From the NCBI RefSeq assembly GCF_030408355.1, contig NZ_CP046606.1, positions 372,001-436,000 of the forward strand: 64,000 nt of DNA, written 5' to 3'. Numbering within the stretch: the stretch's first letter is position 1; each line of letters begins with the position of its first letter. The notes under the pieces were generated by a model. It was not told the origin of the DNA. It saw only the letters and a program-made list of their open reading frames with translations, and did no database searches. This document shows, piece after piece, positions 18,995 through 28,654 of this stretch. The DNA comes from Corynebacterium afermentans subsp. afermentans. Lineage in GTDB: Bacteria > Actinomycetota > Actinomycetes > Mycobacteriales > Mycobacteriaceae. A program made the position numbers and the translations under genes.

Positions 18995-19861
18995 CTACGC
19001 CAGTTCGTGCAGGTACGGCGTGTCGGCGCCGGTGCGGGAGACAGTGATGGCGGCGGCGCGGGCGGCGAAGTCCAGGATCTCGCGCCACTCATCGGCGCCC
19101 AAGGCCAACAGCGCGGAACGGTCGAGGCCGCGGGCGTCGAACTGGTGCACCAGCGCGGCCATGATGGTGTCGCCGGCGCCGATGGTGTCCGCGACCTCCA
19201 CGGCGGGGGCCTGCACCTCCACGGAACCGAACGGTGCGCGGACGCGGATGCCGTCGCCGCCGAGGGTGGTCACCACAACGGGCACGTCGGAGGTGTCGCC
19301 GAGGAATTCGACTTCCTCGTCGGATAGCTTCAGCACCGTGACAGATTCCAAAAGCCCGCGCAGGAACAGGCGGTGCTTCTCGGAGGAAAACGCGGGCCGC
19401 AGGTTGGGGTCCAGGCACACGATCGCGCCGTTGTCGGCGCTGACGCGCGCGGCTTCGGCGTAGCGCAGCGAGCCGGGTTCCAGGGCCAGGGACAACGTGC
19501 CGAACACTGCGTAGCCGTCGGTCACCGGCACGGGTTCGGCGAGCCGGTCCGCGGTGCCGTTGACGTAGAAGGTGTAGGAGGCGGAGCCGTCGTCAAGCAA
19601 TGCGGTGACTGCAAGCGTGGTGGGTTCGCTGCCGCTGGGGCACAGCGAGAGGTCGACGCCAGCGTCGAGGAGCGATTGCCGCAGCGCCGCGCCGTATGCG
19701 TCGGAGGAGAGGCGCGACTGGAACGCCACTGAAGCCCCGAAGCGCCCCAGCGCGCGGGCCACGTTGAACGGGCCGCCGCCGAGCGCCGGGGTGAGCGGCG
19801 CGAGCGGGCCGGGGGCGGACGGCACGAGGTCGACCAGGGCTTCGCCGTACACGGTGATCAT
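18995..19861 (-). CDS. scrK: Fructokinase (PfkB family)
   Basis: This PfkB-family sugar kinase phosphorylates the free fructose produced by ScrB, most likely to fructose-6-phosphate. The 288 residues carry both family signatures: GGGPFNVARALGRFG near residue 28 and DTIGAGDTIMAAL near residue 230, where the Asp of GAGD is the catalytic base. The N-terminal GEALVDLVPS is typical of bacterial fructokinases. It is divergent from scrB with only 18 bp between the start codons and shares a symmetric -10 region with it. Sugar specificity is inferred from the sucrose gene context. Confidence 0.87.
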   Translation of the reverse strand: MITVYGEALVDLVPSAPGPLAPLTPALGGGPFNVARALGRFGASVAFQSRLSSDAYGAALRQSLLDAGVDLSLCPSGSEPTTLAVTALLDDGSASYTFYVNGTADRLAEPVPVTDGYAVFGTLSLALEPGSLRYAEAARVSADNGAIVCLDPNLRPAFSSEKHRLFLRGLLESVTVLKLSDEEVEFLGDTSDVPVVVTTLGGDGIRVRAPFGSVEVQAPAVEVADTIGAGDTIMAALVHQFDARGLDRSALLALGADEWREILDFAARAAAITVSRTGADTPYLHELA

Positions 19862-19867
19862 GCGTCA

Positions 19868-19874
19868 TAGAATA
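19868..19874. promoter_or_regulatory. Symmetric bidirectional -10 element for scrB and scrK
   Basis: The seven bases TAGAATA read TAGAAT on the plus strand, ending 6 nt before the scrB ATG, and TATTCT on the minus strand, ending 7 nt before the scrK ATG. Neither gene has a ribosome binding site. One element could thus position RNA polymerase in both directions and start two leaderless mRNAs. Any -35 contacts would lie inside the coding start of the opposite gene. Confidence 0.6.
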
Positions 19875-19879
19875 AACAC

Positions 19880-21148
19880 ATGTCGTACCGGCCGAAACAC
19901 CACCTCACCGCGCCTCAGGGCAGACTCAACGACCCGAACGGGATGATGTTGCTCGGCGATGAGCTGCATGTGTTCTACCAGCACGACCCGAGTTTTCCCG
20001 CCCAGCCCAAACGCACCGGTTGGGGGCATGCGGTGACCACGCTGGGCTCGGGGGTGTGGCGGCATCTCCCGGACGCGCTCTACCCGGGCGTGTCTTACGA
20101 CGAGAACGGCTGCTACTCCGGCTCGGGCGTGGTGCACGACGGCCAGATCCGCCTGTTTTACACCGGCAACGTCAAACGCGACGGAAAGCGGTTGACCAGC
20201 CAGAACATCGTGGATGTGGACGACATCGAAGGCCCCATGGGCGGGACGTACCGCCGCCGCGGCACCAACCCGGCGATCGACGGCCCCGCAGAGGGCTACA
20301 CCGCGCACTACCGCGACCCGCACGTCACCCAGGCGCCGGACGGCACCTGGCGGATGGTGCTGGGCGCCCAGCGCGACAACGGCACCGGCGCGGCTGTGCT
20401 CTACACCTCGGATGACTTGGACACGTGGCAGTTCGCCGGCGAGATCGAGTTCGCGGGGCTGAACTACAACGTGGCCTCGGCCTACATGTGGGAGTGCCCG
20501 AACCTGCTGCGGATGCGCGATCAGGCCACGGGCACCGAGCGCGACGTGTTTGTCTTTTGCCCGCAGTTTCCGGATTCGGACGAGTGCGGGTACGTCGTGG
20601 GCAAGCTTGAAGGCTTGCGGTTCGAGGTCGAGCGGGATTTCACCCCGCTGGATTACGGTTCGGAGTTCTATGCGCCGCAGCTCATCAGCGACAACAACGG
20701 CGGCGCGCTCATGCTCGGCTGGATGGGGCTGCCCGCGCGCGACGGCACCCCCACCTTCCACGCGGAGGGGTGGGTGCATCAGCTCACGCTGGTCAGGGAG
20801 CTTTTGCTTATCGACGGCCACCTGGCCACCGCCCTGCAGATCCCGGACGCCCACGACATGCTCGTCGAGCGGGTGGCGCTGGGGGACGCACCCTGGGCGG
20901 CGGACCTCGTCGCCGAGGGGGAGCACACGTGCGCCACAGTGGCCTGGCGGCCGGACGGAAAAGGGCGCGGCACCGTGTTGGTTGATGTGGGCGGGCGTAT
21001 CCGGTGGGCCGAGTGCGCCGCAGGTGAGCTGGTGCTTACCGCGGACGGCGCGGCGGTGGAGTGCACCGCGGGCGACGGGGAAGTCGCGTTTTCTTTTGCC
21101 GTCTTTGCTCCCGGTGGGGCGCAGTGGTCGGCGCTGACACCTCAATAG
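19880..21148 (+). CDS. scrB: Sucrose-6-phosphate hydrolase (GH32)
   Basis: ScrB cleaves sucrose-6-phosphate into glucose-6-phosphate and fructose in the cytosol. The 422 residues begin with the GH32 nucleophile block GRLNDPNG (Asp18). They also contain the transition-state stabiliser YRDPHVTQAPDG and the acid/base block WECPNLLR. No signal peptide is present, in keeping with a cytosolic PTS-linked enzyme. The start ATG lies 6 nt after TAGAAT, so translation is probably leaderless. ptsS follows 12 bp downstream in the same operon. Confidence 0.93.
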   Translation: MSYRPKHHLTAPQGRLNDPNGMMLLGDELHVFYQHDPSFPAQPKRTGWGHAVTTLGSGVWRHLPDALYPGVSYDENGCYSGSGVVHDGQIRLFYTGNVKRDGKRLTSQNIVDVDDIEGPMGGTYRRRGTNPAIDGPAEGYTAHYRDPHVTQAPDGTWRMVLGAQRDNGTGAAVLYTSDDLDTWQFAGEIEFAGLNYNVASAYMWECPNLLRMRDQATGTERDVFVFCPQFPDSDECGYVVGKLEGLRFEVERDFTPLDYGSEFYAPQLISDNNGGALMLGWMGLPARDGTPTFHAEGWVHQLTLVRELLLIDGHLATALQIPDAHDMLVERVALGDAPWAADLVAEGEHTCATVAWRPDGKGRGTVLVDVGGRIRWAECAAGELVLTADGAAVECTAGDGEVAFSFAVFAPGGAQWSALTPQ

Positions 21149-21160
21149 GAAGGAACAACT

Positions 21161-23170
21161 GTGCAACATAAGGATGTGGCCAGCCGAGTGCTGGCCGCCG
21201 TGGGCGGCGAGGACAACATCGTCGGCGCGGCGCACTGCGCCACGCGTCTGCGGATGGTGCTGAAGGATTCTTCGCTGGCGGACACAGCCGCGCTGGAGAA
21301 CGACCCGGATCTCAAGGGTGTGTTCGAGACCGGCGGGATGTACCAGATCATTGTCGGCCCTGGCGACGTGGATCAGGTGTTTGCGGCGATGGACGGGATG
21401 ACGTCGAGAAGCATTGCGGTCTCCACCGAGGAGCTGAAAAGCGTGGCGGCGGACCAGGGCAACTGGTTCACCCGCTTTATCAAGGTGTTTTCCGACATCT
21501 TCGTGCCGCTGATTCCGATCCTGGTCGGCGGCGGCCTGCTCATGGCGCTGAACAACGTGCTCACCGCGGAGGGGCTGTTCGGCGACGATTCCCTGGTGGG
21601 GATGTTCCCGCAGATCCAGGGGCTGACCGAGATCATCAACGTGCTGTCGTCCGCCCCGTTTGCGTTCCTGCCGGTGCTGGTGGGCTTTTCCGCGACGAAG
21701 CGCTTCGGCGGCAACGAGTACTTGGGCGCAGGCATGGGCATGGCGATGGTGCACCCCGCGCTGGTCAACGGCTACGACGTGGCCACGTCCATGGCGGAGG
21801 GGACCATGCCGTACTGGGACCTGTTCGGCTTCCCGGTGGCGCAGGGCGGCTACCAGGGCGCTGTGCTTCCGGTGCTGGCTGTCGCGTGGATTCTGGCCAC
21901 GATTGAGAAGTGGTTCCACCGCCGACTGAAGGGCACCGCGGACTTCTTGATCACCCCGCTGGCCACGCTGCTGATCACCGGGTTTATCACCTTCATCGCT
22001 GTCGGCCCGTTCGTGCGCTGGCTCGGCGATCTGCTCATCCACGGCCTGGCCGGCCTGTACGACCTGGGCGGCCCGGTGGGCGGGTTCCTCTTCGGCCTGG
22101 TGTACTCGCCGATTGTGATCACAGGACTGCACCAGTCCTTCCCGCCGATTGAGCTGGAGCTGTTCAACCAGGGCGGCTCGTTTATCTTCCCCACGGCGTC
22201 CATGGCCAACATCGCGCAGGGCGCGGTGGCGCTGGCGGTGTACTTCCTGGCGCGCAACGCCAAGCTCAAGGGCCTGGCGGGGTCCTCGGGTGTCTCGGCG
22301 GTCTTCGGCATCACCGAACCGGCGATCTTCGGCGTGAACCTGCGTCTGCGCTGGCCGTTCTACATCGGCATGGGCGCGGCGGCAGTTGGTGCGATGCTGA
22401 TTGCGCTTTTCGACGTCAAGGCCACCGCCCTAGGTGCCGCCGGCTTCATCGGAGTCGTGTCCATGCGCCCGGGCGATATGCCGACGTTTTTGGCGCTTGC
22501 TGCCGTCACGTTCGTGGTCGCGTTCGCGGCCGCGTATGGCTACGGCCGCTACTTGGTGGGCAAGCAGGGGACCATCGACCCGAATGCCCCGGAAGATTCG
22601 CGCGCCGATGCCGCCGCGGCGGCCACGCTGCGCGAGGCGTCCGCGGACGCGCTTCCTGTCGCGGCCCCGCTCACCGGCGAGGCGCTGCCGCTGGCGGAGG
22701 TTTCTGACCCGATGTTCGCCCAGGCCAAACTCGGCGAGGGCGTGGCGATCCGCCCGACGGTGGGGGAGCTGCGCTCGCCCCTCGACGGCAAAGTGGTGGT
22801 CACCTTCCCGTCCGCCCACGCCTACGCGGTGCGCGGCACCGGCTCCGACGGCAAGCCTGTGGACGTGCTCATGCACATCGGCTTCGACACCGTGAACCTC
22901 AAGGGCGAGCACTTCACCCCGCAGGTGAAGAAGGGCGACGAGGTGCGCGCGGGTGACCTGTTGGCCACCTTCGACATCGAGGGCATCGAGGCCGCCGGCT
23001 ACGAGGTAACCACACCAGTGGTGGTGTCCAACACCAAGAAGGTCGGCGAGGTGCTGCCGAGCCTGCTGCTGCCCGGCAGCGTCAGCGCCGGCGACAAGCT
23101 GTTCGCGGTGGAACCGAAGGAGCCGAAGCCTGTAGCGCCCGAGGCTCAGACCCCGCCGGCCAGCCGGTAG
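21161..23170 (+). CDS. ptsS: PTS sucrose permease, EIIBCA fusion
   Basis: This is a single-chain phosphotransferase permease that imports sucrose as sucrose-6-phosphate. Domain order in 669 residues is: EIIB (residues 1-90) with the phospho-Cys26 in [15 protein letters not shown] (about 105-460) with roughly ten membrane segments, including [18 protein letters not shown] and [11 protein letters not shown]; and EIIA (about 500-660) with its active His in [17 protein letters not shown]. The GTG start follows AGGAAGGA. Sucrose specificity is inferred from the adjacent scrB and scrK. The 3' end overlaps the convergent thiD gene by 25 bp. Confidence 0.93.
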   Translation: MQHKDVASRVLAAVGGEDNIVGAAHCATRLRMVLKDSSLADTAALENDPDLKGVFETGGMYQIIVGPGDVDQVFAAMDGMTSRSIAVSTEELKSVAADQGNWFTRFIKVFSDIFVPLIPILVGGGLLMALNNVLTAEGLFGDDSLVGMFPQIQGLTEIINVLSSAPFAFLPVLVGFSATKRFGGNEYLGAGMGMAMVHPALVNGYDVATSMAEGTMPYWDLFGFPVAQGGYQGAVLPVLAVAWILATIEKWFHRRLKGTADFLITPLATLLITGFITFIAVGPFVRWLGDLLIHGLAGLYDLGGPVGGFLFGLVYSPIVITGLHQSFPPIELELFNQGGSFIFPTASMANIAQGAVALAVYFLARNAKLKGLAGSSGVSAVFGITEPAIFGVNLRLRWPFYIGMGAAAVGAMLIALFDVKATALGAAGFIGVVSMRPGDMPTFLALAAVTFVVAFAAAYGYGRYLVGKQGTIDPNAPEDSRADAAAAATLREASADALPVAAPLTGEALPLAEVSDPMFAQAKLGEGVAIRPTVGELRSPLDGKVVVTFPSAHAYAVRGTGSDGKPVDVLMHIGFDTVNLKGEHFTPQVKKGDEVRAGDLLATFDIEGIEAAGYEVTTPVVVSNTKKVGEVLPSLLLPGSVSAGDKLFAVEPKEPKPVAPEAQTPPASR

Positions 23171-23967
23171 AGACGGTGGAAGTGGTGCACGGGGCCGTTG
23201 CCGCGGCCGACGTTAAGTTCGTCGGCATGCGCGATGGCCTCATGGAGCCACTCGGATGCCCAGGTAACGGCGGCAGTGGCGCTGCCGAGTGCCATGCGCG
23301 TTGCCAGCGCGGAGGACAGGGAGCAGCCGGTGCCGTGGGTGTTTTTCGTCGCTACGCGGGGCACCTCGGCGACGTGCGCGCTGCCGTCGGGGGCAACGAG
23401 TGCGTTGGAGGCACGCTCGCCGCTGAGGTGGCCGCCCTTGACCAGGACCTGCACGTCTGCCTCGCGGGCGTAGCGCTGTCCCAGTTCCACCGCCGCGTCG
23501 AACGAATCTGGCTCGGGCTCGTCGGTCAGTACCGCCAGCTCCGGGATGTTCGGGGTGACCACGGTGGCGTGGTCGGCCACCAGCTGGCGCAGCGCGGCTT
23601 CTGCGTCGGCGGAAAGCAGCCTGTCGCCGGAGGTGGCCACCATCACCGGGTCCACCACCACGACCGGCACAGGGCGGACGGCGAGGTAATCGGCGACGGT
23701 GTGGGTGGTCTCTGTGTCGCCGAGCATGCCGATCTTCACGGCGTCGACCGCGACATCGTCGAATACCGCGTCGAGCTGCGCGCGCAAAAACGACTGCGGG
23801 GGTGTGTGGATCTCGCGCACACCTTGGGTGTTTTGCGCCACCAGCGCGGTGGTCACGCTCATGCCGTAGCCGCCGGCGGCGGCGATGGCCTTCAGGTCGG
23901 CCTGGACGCCGGCGCCACCGGTGGGGTCGGTGCCAGCGATGGACAGAACTCTGGGGATTTGTGCCAT
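23146..23967 (-). CDS. thiD: Hydroxymethylpyrimidine (phosphate) kinase
   Basis: ThiD phosphorylates hydroxymethylpyrimidine and its monophosphate to HMP-PP for thiamine synthesis. The 273 residues contain the N-terminal [18 protein letters not shown] substrate loop, [14 protein letters not shown] and the anion-hole motif [13 protein letters not shown]. It is the last gene of a minus-strand run (FNT, dynamin-like, GTPase, thiD), with 22 bp to the gene above. No TPP riboswitch can sit in that gap, so thiamine control must come from elsewhere. The 3' end runs 25 bp into ptsS on the opposite strand. Confidence 0.94.
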   Translation of the reverse strand: MAQIPRVLSIAGTDPTGGAGVQADLKAIAAAGGYGMSVTTALVAQNTQGVREIHTPPQSFLRAQLDAVFDDVAVDAVKIGMLGDTETTHTVADYLAVRPVPVVVVDPVMVATSGDRLLSADAEAALRQLVADHATVVTPNIPELAVLTDEPEPDSFDAAVELGQRYAREADVQVLVKGGHLSGERASNALVAPDGSAHVAEVPRVATKNTHGTGCSLSSALATRMALGSATAAVTWASEWLHEAIAHADELNVGRGNGPVHHFHRLYRLAGGV

Positions 23968-23989
23968 GTCTGTCGACCGTACAGGGAAA

Positions 23990-25582
23990 CTAGCCGGCGG
24001 CTACGGCGATGCGTTCGGCGAAGCGGGAGTAGTCCTCCCGGATCGCCAGAAGCGGCTCCACGACGGCGGTCTGGGAGACCTCCGCGACCTGTTTCTGCAC
24101 CGCCGAGCGGGTGCGCCGCTTCACCCCGGAGCCGAGCATCCCGCCGAACACCGCGGAGATCAGGCCAATGACTAGGCCGGTGAGCAGCCCCGCCATGATC
24201 AAAAGCGTCGGGATCGGCCAGCCCTCCACGTCGGGGACAAGGTCGCCGCCGAGCAGCGGCGTGAGCACGCCCGGCACGAACGCGACCAGGAGGTACCACA
24301 GCACGCCCACCAGTGCGGCCAGCAGCGTCAGCCACTGGATCACGGTGAGCAGCGACCAGCCTTTGGACGGCTCCGCGGGCAGCGTGGTGCGGGCCACGGC
24401 GCGGTCCAGCTCCGCGGGCAGGCCGGCGGAGACCTCCTCGGCGCGGTCGGCCACGGCGGCGGACCACTCGTGCGGCAGCCCGTCGGAAACGGCGCTCGCG
24501 TAGTCGCGCACGCCCCGGTTGGCCACGGCCTTCGAGGCGGCGTCGAGCTCCGGCATGGAGCTGCGGTGCACGCCGATTTCGTCGGATGCTTCGCGTAGCC
24601 CCAGACGGCGCAGCGGGTCGGGCTTGAAGCGGGTGATCCAGGACGTCAGCAGCCACCCGGTGCGCTCGCGCAGCCGCTTGCGGTAGGCCGCGGCGGTGGT
24701 CTGCGCGATGCGGTCCGCGCCGGCGGCCTGCGCGAGCACGGCATCCATGTCGCGTTTCGCATGCTTTGTCACGCCTCCGGCACCCTTCACCCCGGCATAC
24801 CCTTCGGCAACGGAGCGGATGTCCGCCTCGATGCGCGCAGTCTGCGCCGTGTGGGCCTTGGCAACTTTCGCGATCGCGGCGCGCAGGTCCTCGATGCCGG
24901 CACCGGTCAGGGTGGAGGTAGGGACGACTTGGACGTTGGAAAGGCCGTCGTCACGCAACAGCCCCGCATACGAGTCCGCGACGGTGCCGACATCGCCTGC
25001 GTTGAGCAGGTCGGACTTGTTCAGCACCGCCAGCGTCACGGCGGAGTGGTTGGCGTGCGGGCGGATGAACTGGTCGTGGATGACGGAATCCGCGTACTTC
25101 TCCGGGTCGGAGACCCACACCAGCACGTCCACCTGGCCGGCGAGACGCTCCGCGATGGCGCGGTTGGACTCCTCAACCGAGTCGAAATCGGGCAGGTCCA
25201 GCAGGATCAGCGGGCCTGCGCCGCGGGCGAACTCGCCTTCGCGTGCACGGCGGTCTTCCACACCGAGCCAGTCCAAAAGTTCCTCGGAGCCGTCCGGCTC
25301 CCAGATCGCGGCCAAAGGCGAGGAAGTGGTGGGACGCCGCGCTGCCGCCTTGCCCAGGTCCTCGCCCACGACAGCGTTGAACAGGGAGGTTTTGCCGGAG
25401 CCGGTGGCGCCGAAAAAGCCCACAACGGTGTGGTCGCCGGACAGCGCGCGGCGTTCCGCGCCCGCCTTCGCCACGCGCTCGAGGCCCTCGCGGTGTGCGG
25501 GGGAGAGGTACGGCGCGCCGATCTGCGCGGCTTCCTCCAGCGCCACGAGCCGCTCGGTCAGGCCAGCCTTCTTCTTAAACAT
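23990..25582 (-). CDS. YfjP-like membrane GTPase
   Basis: This is a P-loop GTPase of about 530 residues. The start ATG at 25582 lies inside the last codons of the upstream gene (8-bp overlap); an earlier ATG at 25714 would add 44 unlikely residues. Motifs are: G1 in GFFGATGSGKTSLFNAVVG, G3-like DLPDFDS and G4 NKSD. The C-terminal third holds two membrane segments (LLTVIQWLTLLAALVGVLWY and IPTLLIMAGLLTGLVIGLI). Pairs of a dynamin-like protein and a YfjP-type GTPase occur in many actinobacteria; their role is probably membrane remodelling or septation, but this is not established here. Confidence 0.82.
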   Translation of the reverse strand: MFKKKAGLTERLVALEEAAQIGAPYLSPAHREGLERVAKAGAERRALSGDHTVVGFFGATGSGKTSLFNAVVGEDLGKAAARRPTTSSPLAAIWEPDGSEELLDWLGVEDRRAREGEFARGAGPLILLDLPDFDSVEESNRAIAERLAGQVDVLVWVSDPEKYADSVIHDQFIRPHANHSAVTLAVLNKSDLLNAGDVGTVADSYAGLLRDDGLSNVQVVPTSTLTGAGIEDLRAAIAKVAKAHTAQTARIEADIRSVAEGYAGVKGAGGVTKHAKRDMDAVLAQAAGADRIAQTTAAAYRKRLRERTGWLLTSWITRFKPDPLRRLGLREASDEIGVHRSSMPELDAASKAVANRGVRDYASAVSDGLPHEWSAAVADRAEEVSAGLPAELDRAVARTTLPAEPSKGWSLLTVIQWLTLLAALVGVLWYLLVAFVPGVLTPLLGGDLVPDVEGWPIPTLLIMAGLLTGLVIGLISAVFGGMLGSGVKRRTRSAVQKQVAEVSQTAVVEPLLAIREDYSRFAERIAVAAG

Positions 25583-27428
25583 TGCCGCCCCCCTTGCCAA
25601 AGCTGCCGCGCAACTGGTCGAACAGGCCGCGCAGCGCGCCGCGCTCGAAGCTTTCCTCCACGTCGTCTTGGGCTGCAGGAACTGCAGGAGCTGCTGGCCT
25701 ATCGACGAGCCCAAGGAGCCTCACGTCCACAGCCCGCTTCGCCTCCGCAGTCGCCTCGCGCAGCTGCTCGGCGGTCGCGCCCTCGAGCAGGGGATCCGTG
25801 AAGGCGTGGTAGCGGTCTCGCTCCGCGGCGAAGAGCTCGCCCAAACGCTGGTTCAGGTCCTCGCGGGCCTCGGTGACCATGCGGCGCACGGTTTCCTCGC
25901 CGAAGATGGTCTCCAAAAGCTTCTGGCCCAGCACCGCGGATCCGCCCGCGATGGCGACCTCGCCGCCGGTGATGCCCGCCGTGGAGGCGAAGACCACTAG
26001 CATCAGCGCCACGGTGACCACGTTGAGGCCGAAGGACATGATGCGGGCGCGCTGGCGCTTGTCGCCCGCGGTGTCCTGGATGCGGGTGACCATGTCTTGC
26101 TGCCAGTCGCGCACCAGCTGCGCAGCCTGCTCGGAGATGTCGGCGCTGGCGCGGGCCAGGGCCGGATCCGCGTCGGTGCGCAGCTCCGGGGCTACCGAAC
26201 CGGTGTGGGACCAGGCGCGCGAGGCGGCGGTTTCGGCGGCGTCCACAATCACGGCGTGGAGGCCGGACTCGATTTCCGTCTCCACCTCGCGCAGGGGAGC
26301 GGGCTGGCCGGTGAAGAAGCTGCCCACCTTGTCCACGGCGCTGGAGAACCAGCGCTCGAAGCCGCGGAATACGTCGGAGGTGCCGATGACATCCTGCCAG
26401 CGGTCCATCACCTCGGAGCGCAGCAGCTTGCCGTCGGAGGTGGCGTCGATGACGTGGCGGTTCGCGGCGGTGTAAAACTCGTGGATCGACTCGTCCAGCT
26501 GGTTGGCAAAGTTTTCCTGCCGCTCCCGGCGGCCTACCAAGGCGTCCACGCGGTGAAGTGCCGATTCCACAGCGCCAGCGACGGTTTTGCCGGCCACATC
26601 GCGCCGGGCGGCGGTGTCGTCCGCGAGCGTAGTCAGGTAATCGCGCAGGTCAGCGACCAACTCCTCGCCCAGGAACTCGCCAGTCTGCTCGCCGCCCAGG
26701 TCCGCCACGAACGGGACGGTAAACACGGTGGCCTTGGACAGGCCTGCGTCGTTCATCATGCGGCGCAGGTCGTCCGGCACCGTCTCCGCGGCCTTTTCGT
26801 CGAGTCGGTTAAGCACGACGACGACCTCGATGCCGCGGCCGGCAGCGTCGTTGAGGAAGTTCCACACCAGCTGATCCGCGTAGCGGGCCGGGGTGGTAAC
26901 GAAAATCCACAGGTCCGCCGCGGCGAGGAGCTGGGACGCCAGTGCCCGGTTCTGGTCGTCGATGGAGTCGAAATCGGGGGCGTCGAGAAGCGCCAAGCCC
27001 TCCGGGATGCGGGGCGTGTCCACGACACGCAGTGTGGTGGAGCGCTCGTCTCCTGCGCCGTGGGAGCGGGCGAGGCCAGGCAGGACCTGCGGGGAGTTGA
27101 ACCAGTCCGCGTCGCCGGGGTTGGCCACCAGCACCGGCTGGCGGGTAGTCGGGCGGATCACGCCCGGGTTGGACACTCGCTCGTGCAAAAGCGCGTTGAC
27201 GAGGGTGGACTTGCCGGAACCGGTGGAGCCGCCGATGACGGCAAGCAGGGGAGCGTCCAGGTTGGCCAAGCGCGGCAGCACATAGTCGTCGAGTTGATTG
27301 ACTATGGCTCTGGCTTCGGAGGCGACGTCGACAGGCAACGCCGTGTCTGCCACAGCATCGCGCACGCCGCGCACGGCCTGAAGGACATCTGGGGCCGAGT
27401 GGGAAACAGGTGTATTCACCTGTCCCAT
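25575..27428 (-). CDS. Dynamin-like GTPase, 617 aa
   Basis: The N-terminal GTPase domain has G1 in AVIGGSTGSGKSTLVNALL, G3-like DAPDFDS and G4 LNRLDE, where Asn-Arg replaces the usual Asn-Lys. A long helical stretch follows (residues about 270-450) with a hydrophobic patch at about residues 470-500 (IMSFGLNVVTVALMLVVFAS). This plan resembles bacterial dynamin-like proteins that associate with membranes. The gene is translationally coupled to the YfjP-like GTPase below it, and the two proteins may form a heteromer. The ATG lies 19 bp below the FNT stop codon. The function is inferred from architecture only. Confidence 0.82.
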   Translation of the reverse strand: MGQVNTPVSHSAPDVLQAVRGVRDAVADTALPVDVASEARAIVNQLDDYVLPRLANLDAPLLAVIGGSTGSGKSTLVNALLHERVSNPGVIRPTTRQPVLVANPGDADWFNSPQVLPGLARSHGAGDERSTTLRVVDTPRIPEGLALLDAPDFDSIDDQNRALASQLLAAADLWIFVTTPARYADQLVWNFLNDAAGRGIEVVVVLNRLDEKAAETVPDDLRRMMNDAGLSKATVFTVPFVADLGGEQTGEFLGEELVADLRDYLTTLADDTAARRDVAGKTVAGAVESALHRVDALVGRRERQENFANQLDESIHEFYTAANRHVIDATSDGKLLRSEVMDRWQDVIGTSDVFRGFERWFSSAVDKVGSFFTGQPAPLREVETEIESGLHAVIVDAAETAASRAWSHTGSVAPELRTDADPALARASADISEQAAQLVRDWQQDMVTRIQDTAGDKRQRARIMSFGLNVVTVALMLVVFASTAGITGGEVAIAGGSAVLGQKLLETIFGEETVRRMVTEAREDLNQRLGELFAAERDRYHAFTDPLLEGATAEQLREATAEAKRAVDVRLLGLVDRPAAPAVPAAQDDVEESFERGALRGLFDQLRGSFGKGGGNV

Positions 27429-27447
27429 TCTGGCAGACGGTACGGGA

Positions 27448-28239
27448 CTAGTCCTTGTAGTCCGTCTTGGTCAGGTTGAGCCAGCCGTAGAGCCCGCCCA
27501 TGATGAAGCCGCCGCCGACGAAGTTGCCCAGCCACACGACAACCCAGTTGCGGATGACGTTCCAGGTGGTGAAGCCCTCGATCGCCTCCGGGCCGAGCGT
27601 AAAGCCGCCCAGGCTGGTGAGAATGAAGTTCGCGATGGAGTGCTCGTAGCTCATGGTGGCGAACGACGGGATGATCAGGATGACGCCCCACAGCTTCGCA
27701 CTGAAGTCCTTGCCCGCCTGGGTGGCAAGCATAAAGGCGATGTTCACAACGACGTTTGCCAAGATGGCCTCGACAAACAGCGTCTTACTGGATTTCTGCA
27801 GCTTCGCCGCAAGCAAGTCGTGGAGGAATCCGTCCACCTCAACCAACTGGCCCATGGTGGTCCGGGAAATCAACCATGAAATCGCCACTGCACCAATGAG
27901 GTTGAAGATGGTGACGAACAGGACTAGCAACAGGCCTTTGACCACCGTGTTCTTCTTATGCAGTGCGCCATAGGTCATGAACATCATGTCGCCTGTGGCG
28001 AGTTCGCCTTGCAACACGATGATGATGTACAGCGTGGAGGCGAAGATGGCGCCGAACGCGTACTTGCCCCAGCCTGGGGCGTAACCGTCCAGCAGTTGGG
28101 CAGTGGAGGCAGCAAACGCCGTCATGATGCCCAGGTACACGCCCGCCAAGACTGCGCGGGTACCAAACCTGGCGGGCTCTTGGGTAAAGAGGTCAATCTT
28201 GTTCTTGATCGCCGTAGGGGCGGCTTCGTAAAAACTCAC
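27448..28239 (-). CDS. Formate/nitrite transporter (FNT) family channel
   Basis: FNT proteins are pentameric six-helix channels for formate, nitrite or related small anions. The 263 residues contain six hydrophobic segments. Family features include GVYLGIMTAFAAS, the first half-helix loop ELATGDMMFM (E-L-x-T-G) and the LGNFVGGGFIMGGLYGW end. The start is GTG at 28239 with no strong ribosome binding site. It heads the minus-strand run with the two GTPases and thiD. The substrate cannot be read from the sequence; an oxalate/formate-type transporter and an fdhD-like gene lie 2-4 kb away and hint at formate. Confidence 0.9.
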   Translation of the reverse strand: MSFYEAAPTAIKNKIDLFTQEPARFGTRAVLAGVYLGIMTAFAASTAQLLDGYAPGWGKYAFGAIFASTLYIIIVLQGELATGDMMFMTYGALHKKNTVVKGLLLVLFVTIFNLIGAVAISWLISRTTMGQLVEVDGFLHDLLAAKLQKSSKTLFVEAILANVVVNIAFMLATQAGKDFSAKLWGVILIIPSFATMSYEHSIANFILTSLGGFTLGPEAIEGFTTWNVIRNWVVVWLGNFVGGGFIMGGLYGWLNLTKTDYKD

Positions 28240-28654
28240 GGGTATTAACGTACAAGAGGTAATACTTTATGGCGAAACTTCGCGATCGCAGCACGACCGT
28301 GGTGACCTGCGGTGTTGACAATTTTATCGGTTTGTGTGTTCGGATTCACAGACACAAGTCACTTTTTCAGGCGGCCGTTCCGGTAGGGCCTGCCGGTGCG
28401 CATGCGTTGTTGCGGAGCAGGATTTGGGGAATCTACCCAGCTCGTGGTTGAATACCCCAGTTGTCTGCTGCTGGTCGGATGCGACGCGCGTTTCCGAGCT
28501 GAACATCCGAGACCCTTCGACCACGGTGCGCTCTCCTCGTGTGCGGGGAACGAGCGCACGAGGTTCGTCGATAAGCAATGGGCACCGAAAGCATTGACCA
28601 CGTGCGTACAGGACGGAAATCTGGCGCACATTGAGCCAGGTCAGGAGACCAACT
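28240..28654 (+). other. Leader region of the rplN unit, divergent from FNT
   Basis: A 415-bp stretch with no convincing gene. Visible elements are: a TTGACA at 28315 without a clear -10; a 6-bp hairpin TTGTGT/ACACAA (28332-28357) followed by TTTTT; an 8-bp hairpin GTGCGCTC/GAGCGCAC (28526-28559) with extra inner pairing; and, directly after it, one copy of CGTCGATAAGC (28566-28576). The rplN ribosome binding site CAGGAGA ends the region. The long structured leader could serve attenuation or feedback, which is inference. Confidence 0.45.

Noticed and set aside
19865..22132. 755-codon open frame antisense to scrB and ptsS
   Set aside because: It spans two well-identified genes on the other strand and has no protein-like motifs.
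23968..23989. TPP riboswitch before thiD
   Set aside because: Only 22 bp separate thiD from the upstream GTPase gene, too short for the element.
28334..28597. Leader peptide before rplN
   Set aside because: The 87-codon frame has no ribosome binding site, poor codon use and no runs of a regulatory amino acid.
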